A stretch of DNA of 64,000 nucleotides from NCBI GenBank assembly GCA_031216755.1, contig JARUHG010000001.1:248001-312000 (forward strand), written 5' to 3'. Each line of letters opens with the position of its first letter. Within the stretch, counting starts at the first letter, position 1. Below the pieces are notes generated by a model, which saw only the letters and a program-made list of their open reading frames with translations, searched no databases and was not told the origin of the DNA. Below, in pieces: positions 49,862 to 59,327 of this stretch. The position numbers were made by a program, and so were the translations under genes. This DNA is from Lysobacter arvi (lineage in GTDB: Bacteria; Pseudomonadota; Gammaproteobacteria; Xanthomonadales; Xanthomonadaceae).

Positions 49862-50647
49862 TCACAACGAGCGCGTCCTCCCGCCGTCGACCGGCAGGTT
49901 CACGCCGGTGATGTACGACGCGGCCGGCGAGCAGAGGAAGGCGATGGCGGCGGCGGTTTCCTCCGGGCGCGCGAAGCGGCGCATGGGGATCTCCGAGACC
50001 ATCTTCTCGAACACCGCTTCGCGGCTGCGGCCGCTCTTGGCCGAGGTGTTGTCGATGATCTGCTCGATGCGCGGCGTTTCGGTCGAACCCGGCAAGACGT
50101 TGTTGACGGTGATGCCCTTGGGCGCCAGCTCCGTCGCCAGGGTCTTGGCCCAGCTCGCCACCGCCCAGCGCGTCGTGTTCGACACGCCCAGGCCCTGCAG
50201 CGGCTCCTTCACCGACGTGGAGATGACGTTGACGATGCGGCCGTAGCCGTCGCGTTCCATGCCGGGCACGACGGTCTCGGCGAGCACGTGATTGGCGATG
50301 AGGTGCTGGCGGTACGCCGCTTCGAAGGCGGCGATATCGGCACCGTGCACGGGGCCGGGCGGCGGGCCGCCGGTGTTGTTCACCAGCACGTGCACGGGCT
50401 TGGCCGACACCAGCGCCTGTACCTTTGCCCGCAGCGTGTCGGTGTCGGCGCTGTCGACGGCGATCCAGCCGTGCGTCTGGCCCCGGTCGGCCGGCAACGC
50501 GGCGACGAGCTCGCGCAGGCGTTCCTCGCGACGGGCGAGCAGCGTCACGTCGGCCCCGAGTTCGGCCAGCGCCTTCGCCGCCGCGAGGCCGATGCCCTGG
50601 CTGGCGCCGCAGACGAGCGCGTGCTTTCCGGTGAGATCGAGGTCCAC
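49862..50647 (-). CDS. divergent SDR lacking the YxxxK motif
   Basis: A 261-residue SDR with a normal cofactor site (ALVCGASQGIGLAAAKAL), VNNTGGPPPGPVHGAD and a normal C-terminus (YITGVNLPVDGGRTRSL). At the catalytic site, however, VSNTTRWAVASWAKTL replaces YxxxK, so both Tyr and Lys are absent (Ser-Asn and Arg instead). The catalytic Ser of VISTS is kept. A subgroup of bacterial SDRs with SNxxR at this point exists and its chemistry is not settled. GTG start at 50647 with GGAG upstream; 1 bp from the PaiB-like gene stop, so co-transcribed with it. Confidence 0.85.
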   Translation of the reverse strand: MDLDLTGKHALVCGASQGIGLAAAKALAELGADVTLLARREERLRELVAALPADRGQTHGWIAVDSADTDTLRAKVQALVSAKPVHVLVNNTGGPPPGPVHGADIAAFEAAYRQHLIANHVLAETVVPGMERDGYGRIVNVISTSVKEPLQGLGVSNTTRWAVASWAKTLATELAPKGITVNNVLPGSTETPRIEQIIDNTSAKSGRSREAVFEKMVSEIPMRRFARPEETAAAIAFLCSPAASYITGVNLPVDGGRTRSL

Positions 50648-50648
50648 G

Positions 50649-51284
50649 TCATTCTCCGTTTCGTTCGAAGGGCATGCGCTCGCGCATCAGGGCGGCGGTC
50701 TCGCGGCTCGCCTCGCGCGATTGCGCTTCCAGCTGCCGGGCGACGGCCTCGCGATTGCCCATGGGATGGTTCTGGCTGAGCTTGAATTTCAGCGCGATGC
50801 TCTCGGCGGCGAAGCGGAAGCCGACGATGCCGCGCAGTTGCCGGCGGTGATCGTCGCGTTCGAACTCGAACCGCCAGTCGCCGCCGACGGTGGCTTCGTG
50901 ATCCGCGCTCAATCGGTCGACGACGTCGGCCAATGCGCGTTCGTCGTCGAAGGTCGACAACGTGCCGCGCAGGTGCGCGACGGCGTAATTCCACGTCGGA
51001 ACGCGCGCGGCTTCTTCCTTGTCGGGATACCAGCCGGGCGACACGTAGGCGTGCGGGCCGTGGAAGATCGCCAGCGCCGGGCCGGCGTGGGTCGCCTGCG
51101 GGTTGGGCCGGGCCCAGTGGCCGATCAGTTCGACCTGTGCGCCGTCGCGGCGATACAGCACCGGCAGGTGGCTGACGACGGGTTCGCCTTCGCGCACCGT
51201 GACCAGCGTGATGAAACGGTCGCGTTCTGCCAACCGGTCCAGCGCTTCGAGATCGTGTTCGGCGAAGGCGCGGGGCAGGTACAT
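50649..51284 (-). CDS. PaiB-family FMN-binding protein
   Basis: A 211-residue split-barrel flavin-binding protein: MYLPRAFAEHDLEALDRLAE, HLPVLYRRDG, IGHWARPNPQA, FHGPHAYVSPGWYPDK (diagnostic of PaiB), VPTWNYAVAHLRGTL and KLSQNHPMGNREAVARQLEA. B. subtilis PaiB is linked to control of protease and sporulation genes, but most homologues have unknown targets and may be reductases or FMN binders. It sits in a four-gene run with two small proteins upstream and the divergent SDR downstream. Confidence 0.9.
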   Translation of the reverse strand: MYLPRAFAEHDLEALDRLAERDRFITLVTVREGEPVVSHLPVLYRRDGAQVELIGHWARPNPQATHAGPALAIFHGPHAYVSPGWYPDKEEAARVPTWNYAVAHLRGTLSTFDDERALADVVDRLSADHEATVGGDWRFEFERDDHRRQLRGIVGFRFAAESIALKFKLSQNHPMGNREAVARQLEAQSREASRETAALMRERMPFERNGE

Positions 51285-51293
51285 GGCGAGGCG

Positions 51294-51602
51294 TCAGTGG
51301 CGGGAGGGAAGCTGCTGGACCATCTGCGGGCGCAGCACGTCGACGCCTTCGCCGCTCGGCGGGACGAGTTCGTCCAATGCGAAGCCGCGACTGCGCGCAT
51401 CGTCGTCGTCGAGGCCGTCCAGCGCAACGAACTCGGCGTCCATCAGCGCGGCGCGGGCGCTGTCCTCGCTGTCGTACGGCTGGCTGACGCCGTCGCTGTC
51501 GAGCACTTCGGCGGTGCCGGCGTCCAGGACGCGCAACCGCGCCCAGATCAGCGTGCGGCCGATGGTGGCGATCCACCACTGGTCGTTGACGTTCTCGTTC
51601 AT
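51294..51602 (-). CDS. 102-residue protein of unknown function
   Basis: The ATG at 51602 overlaps the stop of the preceding small membrane-protein gene (ATGA). The product has an ordered N-terminal half (DQWWIATIGRTLIWARLRVL, then SQPYDSEDSARAALMDAEFV) and an acidic C-terminal half. The pattern resembles small DUF proteins acting on aminoacyl or stress contexts, but I do not recognise it. Co-transcription with PaiB-like and SDR genes is likely. Confidence 0.75.
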   Translation of the reverse strand: MNENVNDQWWIATIGRTLIWARLRVLDAGTAEVLDSDGVSQPYDSEDSARAALMDAEFVALDGLDDDDARSRGFALDELVPPSGEGVDVLRPQMVQQLPSRH

Positions 51603-51904
51603 CCGATCACCACCGCGAGCAGCCAGAGCAGGGCGGCGCTCACCAGGCCGCCGATGATGGTCAACAGCGAGATCCGCGCGGGACTCGCCAGACCGTTGAG
51701 ATTGCCGTCGTTCGCCGACAGGTAGCCGCGACGCAGCAGCCAGCCCCACGCCGACGGACGCGCGAACGCGCCTTCGCCGAGTTGCGACTGCAACTGCGGG
51801 TGGCGATCGCGGATGTGCACCAGCGACAGCGGCCAGAAGATCACGAACGCGCAGAAGCCCGCGATGGCCACGGCGACGAAGAGCAGGGAAAAGAAGAGGA
51901 TCAT
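51599..51904 (-). CDS. 101-residue membrane protein, two segments
   Basis: An N-terminal membrane helix (about 3-27, FSLLFVAVAIAGFCAFVIFW) and a C-terminal one (about 78-100, LLTIIGGLVSAALLWLLAVV) flank a charged loop with FARPSAWGWLLRRGYLSAND. No known family. It heads the four-gene operon, with the divergent repeat region and asnS end upstream. Confidence 0.72.
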   Translation of the reverse strand: MILFFSLLFVAVAIAGFCAFVIFWPLSLVHIRDRHPQLQSQLGEGAFARPSAWGWLLRRGYLSANDGNLNGLASPARISLLTIIGGLVSAALLWLLAVVIG

Positions 51905-51984
51905 TCAGTGCGGGAGTGAGATGGGAGGAGTGAGTTGTGGCGGTCTATTTCCCACCGTGAGGGTGGGGGGCGGTCTGTTTCTCG

Positions 51985-52015
51985 CTTCTCGCTTGTCCAC
52001 CCTCGCTCCTGCTCC
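51985..52015. repeat. C-rich 31-bp repeat next to asnS
   Basis: CTTCTCGCTTGTCCACCCTC followed by GCTCCTGCTCC matches 27 of 31 bases with 30750-30780. A G-rich inverted partner (GCGGGAGTGAGATGGGAGGA) sits at 51909-51928, and a CCCACC..GGTGGG stem lies between them, so 51905-52015 can fold into one long hairpin. It abuts the asnS stop codon. Confidence 0.6.
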
Positions 52016-53416
<1,401 letters not shown>

Positions 53417-53489
53417 GCCTTGAATCCTTGCCGCTTCGGGCCAATGTGGGGAAAGGCCGGAGTTTACCGAACGGCCGGCATCGCGTCGC

Positions 53490-53495
53490 TATAAT
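53490..53495 (+). promoter_or_regulatory. TATAAT -10 box ahead of the Fe-S carrier gene
   Basis: A perfect TATAAT (53490-53495) lies 52 bp before the ATG of the A-type carrier gene. A clear -35 at 17 bp is lacking; TTTACC at 53463-53468 would need a 21-bp spacer. It lies in the divergent gap with asnS. Confidence 0.5.
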
Positions 53496-53546
53496 CCCTT
53501 GTCGTAACGCATTGACCCGTATTCGCAGAAGCACGCCGGAGTCCTC

Positions 53547-53885
53547 ATGGCCGTCACCCTCGCTCCCGCCGCCCTCGACCGTGTCCAGCGCTATCTCGTC
53601 GAATCTCCCGACGCGATCGGCCTGCGCTTCGGCGTGACCCGCACGGGCTGCTCGGGCTGGCAGTACAAGGCGGACCTGGCCCGCTCGCAGGGGGCCGACG
53701 ACACGGTCTTCGAGCAGGACGGCGTGCGCATCTACGTCGACGCGCTGAGCCTGCCGCTGGTGGACGGCACGCAGATCGACCTGGTGAAGCAGCGCCTGGG
53801 AGAGCAGTTCCTGTTCCGCAATCCCAACGTCACCGCCGAGTGCGGCTGCGGCGAGAGCTTCACGACCAAGGCCGACGCGGCCTGA
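53547..53885 (+). CDS. A-type Fe-S cluster carrier (IscA/SufA/ErpA family)
   Basis: A 112-residue protein with the three conserved Cys: RTGCSGWQYKADLA (first) and AECGCGESFTTK (CxC pair). Also present are GLRFGVTRTGCSGW and VDALSLPLVDGTQIDLVKQR, the standard A-type fold. It holds or transfers Fe-S clusters to apoproteins. Fumarase class I, encoded next, is a 4Fe-4S enzyme and a possible client (inference). Which of IscA, SufA or ErpA it corresponds to cannot be settled from sequence; it is not in a suf or isc operon here. Confidence 0.9.
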   Translation: MAVTLAPAALDRVQRYLVESPDAIGLRFGVTRTGCSGWQYKADLARSQGADDTVFEQDGVRIYVDALSLPLVDGTQIDLVKQRLGEQFLFRNPNVTAECGCGESFTTKADAA

Positions 53886-54031
53886 TCGACTCCCGGGCCT
53901 TCGGACGCGCCCGCCGGACGCTGCGTTCCGGGCGCGGCCGGGCGAGACGCGCCCCGGGCGGGGTCCGGTCCGGCGCGAGCGGCTAGAATGGCGTTTCCGC
54001 CGCCCGCAAGCCCGCCGAGAGCACGCCCGCC

Positions 54032-55588
54032 GTGAGCAACACCGCAACGCAGCCGTTCGCCGCCAGCCAGCCCGTCTCCATCCGCCAGGAAGACCTGATC
54101 CAGTCGATCGCCGACGGCCTGCAGTACATCAGCTATTACCACCCGGTCGATTACATCAAGAACCTCGCCGCCGCCTATGAGCGCGAGGAGTCGCCGGCGG
54201 CGAAGGACGCCATCGCCCAGATCCTGATCAACTCGCGCATGTGCGCCGAGGGCCACCGTCCGATCTGCCAGGACACCGGCATCGTCACCGTGTTCCTCGA
54301 AATCGGCATGAACGTGCGCTGGGACGACGCCACGATGTCGGTCGAGGACATGGTCCACGAAGGCGTGCGCCGCGCGTACAACCATCCGGACAACAAGCTG
54401 CGCGCCTCGGTGCTGGCCGATCCGGCCGGCAAGCGGACCAACACGAAGGACAACACCCCGGGCGTGGTGAACGTGAAGATCGTCCCGGGCAACAAGGTGG
54501 ACGTGATCGTCGCCGCGAAGGGCGGCGGCTCGGAAGCCAAGTCGAAGTTCGCGATGCTCAACCCGTCCGACTCGATCGTCGACTGGGTGCTCAAGACCGT
54601 ACCGACCATGGGCGCGGGCTGGTGCCCGCCGGGCATGCTCGGCATCGGCATCGGCGGCACTGCCGAGAAGGCGATGCTGCTGGCGAAGGAATCGCTGATG
54701 GAGCCGATCGACATCACCGAACTGCAGGCGCGCGGCCCGGCGAATCGCGCCGAGGAACTGCGCCTGGAGCTGTACGAGAAGGTCAACGCGCTGGGCATCG
54801 GCGCGCAGGGCCTGGGCGGGCTGACCACGGTGCTCGACATCAAGGTCAAGGATTACCCGACCCACGCCGCCAACCTGCCGGTGGCGATGATCCCGAACTG
54901 CGCCGCCACGCGCCACGCGCATTTCACGCTCGACGGCAGCGGCCCGGTGATGCTGGATCCGCCGTCGCTGGCCGACTGGCCGGAGCTGACCTACGACGCC
55001 TCCAAGGGCCGTCGCGTGAATCTGGACACGCTGACGAAGGAGGACGTCGCGAGCTGGAAGCCGGGCGAGGTGCTGCTGCTCAACGGCAAGCTGCTGACCG
55101 GCCGCGATGCCGCGCACAAGCGCATGGTCGACATGCTCAACAAGGGCGAGCCGCTGCCGGTCGATCTGCGCGGGCGCTTCATCTATTACGTCGGCCCCGT
55201 CGATCCGGTGCGCGACGAGGTCGTCGGCCCCGCGGGCCCCACCACCGCCACGCGCATGGACAAGTTCACCGAGCAGGTGCTGGCGCAGACCGGCCTGCTG
55301 GGCATGGTCGGCAAGGCCGAGCGCGGCCCGGCGGCGATCGAAGCCATCCGCAAGCACCAGTCGGCCTACCTGATGGCGGTCGGCGGCGCGGCGTATCTGG
55401 TGTCCAAGGCGATCAAGGCGGCGAAGGTCGTCGGCTTCGCGGACCTGGGCATGGAAGCGATCTACGAATTCGAAGTGCAGGACATGCCGGTGACGGTCGC
55501 CGTGGATTCGACCGGCGAATCGGTGCACAAGACCGGTCCGCGCGAGTGGCAGGCCCGCATCGGGAAGATTCCGGTGGTGGTGGAGTAG
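54032..55588 (+). CDS. class I (Fe-S) fumarate hydratase
   Basis: A 518-residue two-part enzyme. The TtdA/FumA alpha half includes RPICQDTGIVTVFLEIGMNV (a cluster-ligand Cys), NTKDNTPGVVNVKIVPGNKV, KGGGSEAKSKFAML and GAGWCPPGMLGIGIGGT (second Cys). The beta half has NLPVAMIPNCAATRHAHFTL (third Cys) and VGPAGPTTATRMDKF (substrate-binding Thr-Thr-Arg). It interconverts fumarate and malate in the TCA cycle. The GTG at 54032 is the start; a TAGAAT -10-like hexamer lies at 53984-53989. Confidence 0.95.
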   Translation: MSNTATQPFAASQPVSIRQEDLIQSIADGLQYISYYHPVDYIKNLAAAYEREESPAAKDAIAQILINSRMCAEGHRPICQDTGIVTVFLEIGMNVRWDDATMSVEDMVHEGVRRAYNHPDNKLRASVLADPAGKRTNTKDNTPGVVNVKIVPGNKVDVIVAAKGGGSEAKSKFAMLNPSDSIVDWVLKTVPTMGAGWCPPGMLGIGIGGTAEKAMLLAKESLMEPIDITELQARGPANRAEELRLELYEKVNALGIGAQGLGGLTTVLDIKVKDYPTHAANLPVAMIPNCAATRHAHFTLDGSGPVMLDPPSLADWPELTYDASKGRRVNLDTLTKEDVASWKPGEVLLLNGKLLTGRDAAHKRMVDMLNKGEPLPVDLRGRFIYYVGPVDPVRDEVVGPAGPTTATRMDKFTEQVLAQTGLLGMVGKAERGPAAIEAIRKHQSAYLMAVGGAAYLVSKAIKAAKVVGFADLGMEAIYEFEVQDMPVTVAVDSTGESVHKTGPREWQARIGKIPVVVE

Positions 55589-55611
55589 TTCCCTCTTGGC
55601 CTGCGTCCGGA

Positions 55612-55634
55612 CCCCTCTCCCATCGGGAGAGGGG
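55612..55634. repeat. CCCCTCTCCC / GGGAGAGGGG palindrome
   Basis: Perfect 10-bp arms around ATC, 23 bp past the fumarase stop, followed by TGAGGGGC. Same family as 26139-26166. It probably helps end the fumarase transcript; no T-run. Confidence 0.75.
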
Positions 55635-55723
55635 TGAGGGGCAACGAAGGGGAGGCGCGGGGAACCGGCATTGCAGTGCGGCGCCGCGGTGGTCTTCCTT
55701 CGGATCGATCGCGAAGATAGAAA

Positions 55724-55749
55724 TGGATTCCCGCTTTCGCTGGAGTGAC
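55724..55749 (+). repeat. degenerate GGATTCCCGCC-family palindrome
   Basis: TGGATTCCCGCTTTCGCTGG then AGTGAC lies between fumarase and patatin genes. It matches the 44.0-kb copy with a few changes that weaken the hairpin. Confidence 0.65.
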
Positions 55750-55841
55750 GGTGAGATCGTCCGTCGCGATGGAACGGCCAGTGCAGTCGCCTTGGCCCGG
55801 CTTTCGCCCGGATGACATTCGTTTTTTTCCGCCTGTTCCGA

Positions 55842-56798
55842 TTACAACCGCGCCACCAGCCCCGCCAGCGTCTTCCTCGTCTCTTCCCGCAGCAGGTAAT
55901 CCTGCGCCATCGCTTCCAGCGCGGCGACGTTGGTTTCGCTCACGTCGTCCAGGTCGTCCAGCCCGGTCATGAGTTCGGCCTGCAGGCGGAAGTAGCCGTC
56001 GCCGATGAGGTGGCGCGCGATGTAATCCACCGCGTCGGTGTTGCCGTCGAACAGCACGTCAATGATCGGGATCGCCCATTCGAGCGCGCCCCATTCCTGC
56101 GCGGATTTCAGGTCGATGGGCCGGCTGCGTTCGCCGGTGCCCACCGACAGCACGACCAGGTTCTGCGCGCTGTCGACGCGGGCATCCTTGCGCATCGCTT
56201 CGGCGATCGCGCAGGCGGTCGGATTGTTGGCGACCACGCCGCCGTCGATCATCGCGCGCCTGCGGCCTTCCACCGTCATCGGATACGCCGGGAAATACGT
56301 GGGCGCCGCGGACGAGGCGCGGCACACTTCCCACATGCGCAGATCGGCGTGTTCGGGCTTGAAGCTTTTGAAGACGATGGGCTTGCGCGCGATCGTGTCG
56401 TAGCTGGTGATCAGCAGCGGGATCTTCGACTGCCCCAGCCGGGTGTCGCCGAACACGGCCTGGAGCACGTCTTCCATGCCCCTCGCGTCGTAGCGAGGCG
56501 CCGATACGCCCTGGGTGAACATGCGCCCGGCGCGCGACCACAGCCGTTGCGCCATGCCGGGAAAGATGGTGTGCCGGTGTTGCCGGTACAGATCCGCAAG
56601 CTGCCTGGGCGACAGGCCGACCGCGAGCCCGCAGCCGACGATCGCCCCGGTCGAACTACCCGCGAGCAGGTCGAACGATGTCGGCAGCCCCGGCTTGCCG
56701 CCGCGCACCAGCGCGTCCTCGACCCCGGCCAGCCACAGGCAGCTGACCAGGCCACGGATGCCGCCGCCGTCGAGCGAAAGGATGCGTCGCATGTCCAT
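55842..56798 (-). CDS. patatin-like phospholipase
   Basis: A 318-residue patatin-fold lipid acyl hydrolase. It has the oxyanion loop RILSLDGGGIRGLVSCLWL, the nucleophile elbow LLAGSSTGAIVGCGLAVG (Ser of GxSxG) and the catalytic Asp in RAMIDGGVVANNPTACAIA (DGG). There is no transmembrane segment or signal, so it acts in the cytosol. The size and architecture resemble the CapV-type effectors, but no nucleotidyltransferase is nearby and housekeeping lipid turnover is as likely. It is followed at 117 bp upstream by an outer-membrane phospholipase gene. Confidence 0.9.
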   Translation of the reverse strand: MDMRRILSLDGGGIRGLVSCLWLAGVEDALVRGGKPGLPTSFDLLAGSSTGAIVGCGLAVGLSPRQLADLYRQHRHTIFPGMAQRLWSRAGRMFTQGVSAPRYDARGMEDVLQAVFGDTRLGQSKIPLLITSYDTIARKPIVFKSFKPEHADLRMWEVCRASSAAPTYFPAYPMTVEGRRRAMIDGGVVANNPTACAIAEAMRKDARVDSAQNLVVLSVGTGERSRPIDLKSAQEWGALEWAIPIIDVLFDGNTDAVDYIARHLIGDGYFRLQAELMTGLDDLDDVSETNVAALEAMAQDYLLREETRKTLAGLVARL

Positions 56799-56915
56799 CG
56801 GGGCGTCTCCGTGCGGGGCGAGCTCCAGCGATGGCCATGATCGGACAGCCGGTTCGCGCGCGTTGCGACGGGGCGCACGTCGCGCGCGATCGGCCGCGAG
56901 CGGGGCAGGCGGTGT

Positions 56916-58088
56916 TCAGTACCACTCCAGCAGCGACACGCCCAGGCCGATGTACGTCGAGCGGTGGTTGTAATCGATCAGGCTTTCGCCGTAGCCGTCG
57001 AAGATCTGCACGTGGCCGCGCAGGCTGTGGTGGATCGGGAAGCCCCAGTCCAGCTGCACCGCGCCATGCGAGCGATCGCCGCCGCGCAGCGAATGCCGCC
57101 CCATGATCGCGAACTGGTGCCCGCCTCGCACGTACACGAGCGTGGCGTCGCCGCGGCCCACGAAATCCTCGATATCGCGATTGTTGTCGTCGCTGGCGCT
57201 TTCCTTGACGCGCCACCACGGACGCACTGTCAGCGCCCAGTTGTCGCGATCCAGGCCGATCATGCCGATCACGCGGTTCCAGCTGCGCGACAGCGGATCG
57301 GCGCGGCCGTTCGACTGGTGGTTCACGCCGATGCCCAGCAGCCGGCCGTTCCAGCCGGCGAGCCGGTAGTTGTTGCGGAAGGTCAGCATGACCTCCGGTT
57401 CGTAGTTCGTTTCGCGGAACGGGCGCGACGTATCGGGGCTGTAGACCTGCCAGCGCGAGGACTGGGTGTAGGCCATCCACAGGTCGCCGTTGTCGCCGAA
57501 GATGTTCTCCCACGCCTTGGTCTTGAAGCTGAGCTGGAACTTCGCCTCCAGGTCGTCGACTTCCAGCGGCGTGGTGACCGTGTTGTTCGGATTGGGCGAG
57601 GACGGCGTCTGGTTCACGTTGCTGCTCCAGAACGCGGGCAGCAGGTACATCGGTTTGTACGCGCGGAAGTTCCAGGTGCCGAGCTTGGAATCCGTGGCCA
57701 GCTCCCAGCGGCTGTCGAGCAGCGAGCCCTTGCCGGCATTCGCGATCGCGCGATGCAGGGTGTCCTCCATGGGATACACGTCGCTGGAAGGCGCCGGCAT
57801 GGGTTCGGGCACGACCTCCTCGGCGAGTTCGAGGTTCTGCTGGATCGCCTTGGCTTCCTTGGCGGCGATGTCGGCGCCGCGTGTATCGCGCGCCGCACGG
57901 CCCAGGGCGGTGTCGTAGCAGGCGAGCCGCTCGACATCCGATCCGATGGACACGCAGGCTTCCGGCGTCGCGGGGGCTGCAGCGGCTTGTGCGAATGCCG
58001 GCAGCGGCGCCAGGACGGCGAGCGTCGCCGCGGCGCGGCAGGCGAGGGCAAGGGAAGGGCGCGGGGCTTCGTGCCTGTGGGGCGGCAT
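56916..58088 (-). CDS. pldA: outer-membrane phospholipase A1 (OMPLA)
   Basis: A 390-residue PldA. The ATG at 58088 gives a signal peptide ending LPAFAQA; the longer ATG at 58133 has no ribosome site and no signal. A periplasmic N-terminal segment (about 30-130) with ACYDTALGRAARDTRGADIA precedes the 12-strand barrel. The active site GVNHQSNGRADPLSRSWNRV holds His, Ser and Asn of the catalytic triad. The C-terminus ends in WY, a typical barrel end. It degrades phospholipids at the outer leaflet when asymmetry is lost. Confidence 0.93.
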   Translation of the reverse strand: MPPHRHEAPRPSLALACRAAATLAVLAPLPAFAQAAAAPATPEACVSIGSDVERLACYDTALGRAARDTRGADIAAKEAKAIQQNLELAEEVVPEPMPAPSSDVYPMEDTLHRAIANAGKGSLLDSRWELATDSKLGTWNFRAYKPMYLLPAFWSSNVNQTPSSPNPNNTVTTPLEVDDLEAKFQLSFKTKAWENIFGDNGDLWMAYTQSSRWQVYSPDTSRPFRETNYEPEVMLTFRNNYRLAGWNGRLLGIGVNHQSNGRADPLSRSWNRVIGMIGLDRDNWALTVRPWWRVKESASDDNNRDIEDFVGRGDATLVYVRGGHQFAIMGRHSLRGGDRSHGAVQLDWGFPIHHSLRGHVQIFDGYGESLIDYNHRSTYIGLGVSLLEWY

Positions 58089-58163
58089 GGGGGACTCGCT
58101 CGGAAGGAAGGGAAGCGCAAACCAGTGTCGCATCGCAACACGGCCTGCTCGTGAAGTGTGCCG

Positions 58164-58649
58164 CTAGAGGAACCAGGCCAACGCGAACAGGCCCAGCATC
58201 GCGAAGGCCAGGCCCAACTTGAGTACCACGCCCATGACGATGCCGAGCCACGTGCCGAAGCCGACCTTGGTAGCCTTGCCCACCTGGCGGCCGTGAATCA
58301 GTTCGCCGGCCAGCGCGCCCAGGAACGGCCCGGTGAACAGTCCGATCGGACCGAAGAACAGACCGGCGAAGGTGCCCAGCATCGCGCCCGCGACGGCGAG
58401 CCGACTCGCGCCCACCCGCTTGGCGCCCACGGCGGTGGCGAGGAAATCGATGACGACCGACAGGGCGGTCAGCAGCCCGAGCGCCACCAGCGGAAGCCAG
58501 CCGACCTGCTGGAAATCCCCGGCCCAGGCGGCCAGCAGCATGCCGGCAAAGACCAGGGGCAGCCCGGGGAGGGCGGGGAGGACCGTGCCGGCGATGCCGA
58601 CCAGGATCAGGATCCCCGCGAGAACGTACCAAACCACCTGCAAATCCAT
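58164..58649 (-). CDS. DUF456 membrane protein
   Basis: A 161-residue protein with about four hydrophobic segments and Gly-rich helices (GILILVGIAGTVLPALPGLP, ALSVVIDFLATAVGAKRVGA, GPFLGALAGELIHGRQVGKA). The GxxGxxLPxLPG start and GAKRxGAS turn are the DUF456 signatures. The ATG at 58649 is preferred over an upstream ATG at 58676. No function is known. It is separated from cspA-type gene by a divergent gap. Confidence 0.85.
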   Translation of the reverse strand: MDLQVVWYVLAGILILVGIAGTVLPALPGLPLVFAGMLLAAWAGDFQQVGWLPLVALGLLTALSVVIDFLATAVGAKRVGASRLAVAGAMLGTFAGLFFGPIGLFTGPFLGALAGELIHGRQVGKATKVGFGTWLGIVMGVVLKLGLAFAMLGLFALAWFL

Positions 58650-58686
58650 CCGTTTATACCCTCTGCCGACGTCCACTTTGCACGGA

Positions 58687-58865
58687 TTGCATTTTCATCC
58701 AGCGCGGGTTACGTTGCGGACGCTGTGTTTGCCAGGGTCACCGTGAATCGTGGCCCGATGCGGTTGATCATCGATCCGCTACATCGTTGCACCTCGCTTC
58801 CTCCTTGCAACCAGCACGTGGCACGCCACGTTTTCAACCAGCAACGTTTCAAGGAGTAAGTGCCA
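58687..58865 (+). promoter_or_regulatory. promoter and long 5' leader of the cold-shock gene
   Basis: TTGCAT (58687-58692), a 17-bp spacer and TACGTT (58710-58715) make a plausible promoter, giving a leader of about 140 nt. Inside it a perfect hairpin ACGTGG-CACG-CCACGT (58816-58831) is followed by TTTT, and CAACCAGCA is duplicated on either side. The AAGGAG site is at 58851-58856. Long structured leaders in cspA-type mRNAs act as thermosensors, so this leader probably controls temperature-dependent translation. Confidence 0.6.
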
Positions 58866-59075
58866 ATGTCAGGTCGTGAAACTGGTACCGTCAAGTGGTT
58901 CAACGATGCGAAGGGCTTCGGCTTCATCAGCCGCGAGAACGGTGAGGACGTGTTCGTGCACTTCCGCGCCATCCAGACGCAGGGCTTCAAGAGCCTGAAG
59001 GAAGGCCAGAAGGTTTCCTTCACCGTCGTCCAGGGCCAGAAGGGCCTCCAGGCCGACGCCGTCCAGCCGCTCTGA
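58866..59075 (+). CDS. CspA-family cold-shock protein
   Basis: A 69-residue single OB fold: [20 protein letters not shown] (RNP1 KGFGFI) and [16 protein letters not shown] (RNP2 VFVHF). The ATG at 58866 lies 9 nt after AAGGAG; a GTG at 58860 would be too close. It is an RNA chaperone that melts secondary structure, although some paralogues are constitutive. A strong terminator follows. It stands alone. Confidence 0.95.
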   Translation: MSGRETGTVKWFNDAKGFGFISRENGEDVFVHFRAIQTQGFKSLKEGQKVSFTVVQGQKGLQADAVQPL

Positions 59076-59115
59076 TCATCGAGCGCTGCGGTCGCGACCT
59101 GTCGCGACAGGCATG

Positions 59116-59149
59116 AAAAACCCGGCTCATGGCCGGGTTTTTCTTTTTC
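59116..59149 (+). terminator. rho-independent terminator of the cold-shock gene
   Basis: AAAACCCGGC and GCCGGGTTTT arms with loop TCATG are followed by TCTTTTT, 40 bp after the csp stop. Confidence 0.92.
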
Positions 59150-59275
59150 GTCCGTCTCGGGCGGGAGGGGTTTGCCAGAACCGTTTCCATCCCGAACGCG
59201 GAAATATCGATCAACCGGTTTGTCATAACTCGGCTCGTCATAACCGTACGCCGGGTTACCGAAAAACCGCGCCAC

Positions 59276-59304
59276 AAAAAACGGCCCGCTTGCGCGGGCC
59301 GTTC
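59276..59304 (-). terminator. rho-independent terminator of the glycine-zipper gene
   Basis: On the minus strand, ACGGCCCGC and GCGGGCCGT arms with loop GCAA are followed by TTTTTT. It lies 24 bp past the stop of the minus-strand lipoprotein gene. Confidence 0.88.
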
Positions 59305-59327
59305 CGGGGTTGCCGCCTGCGTCGTGC

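Noticed and set aside
55842-56798. CBASS-type patatin effector (CapV)
   Set aside because: The catalytic motifs fit, but no CD-NTase or accessory gene is next to it; the neighbours are fumarase and pldA.
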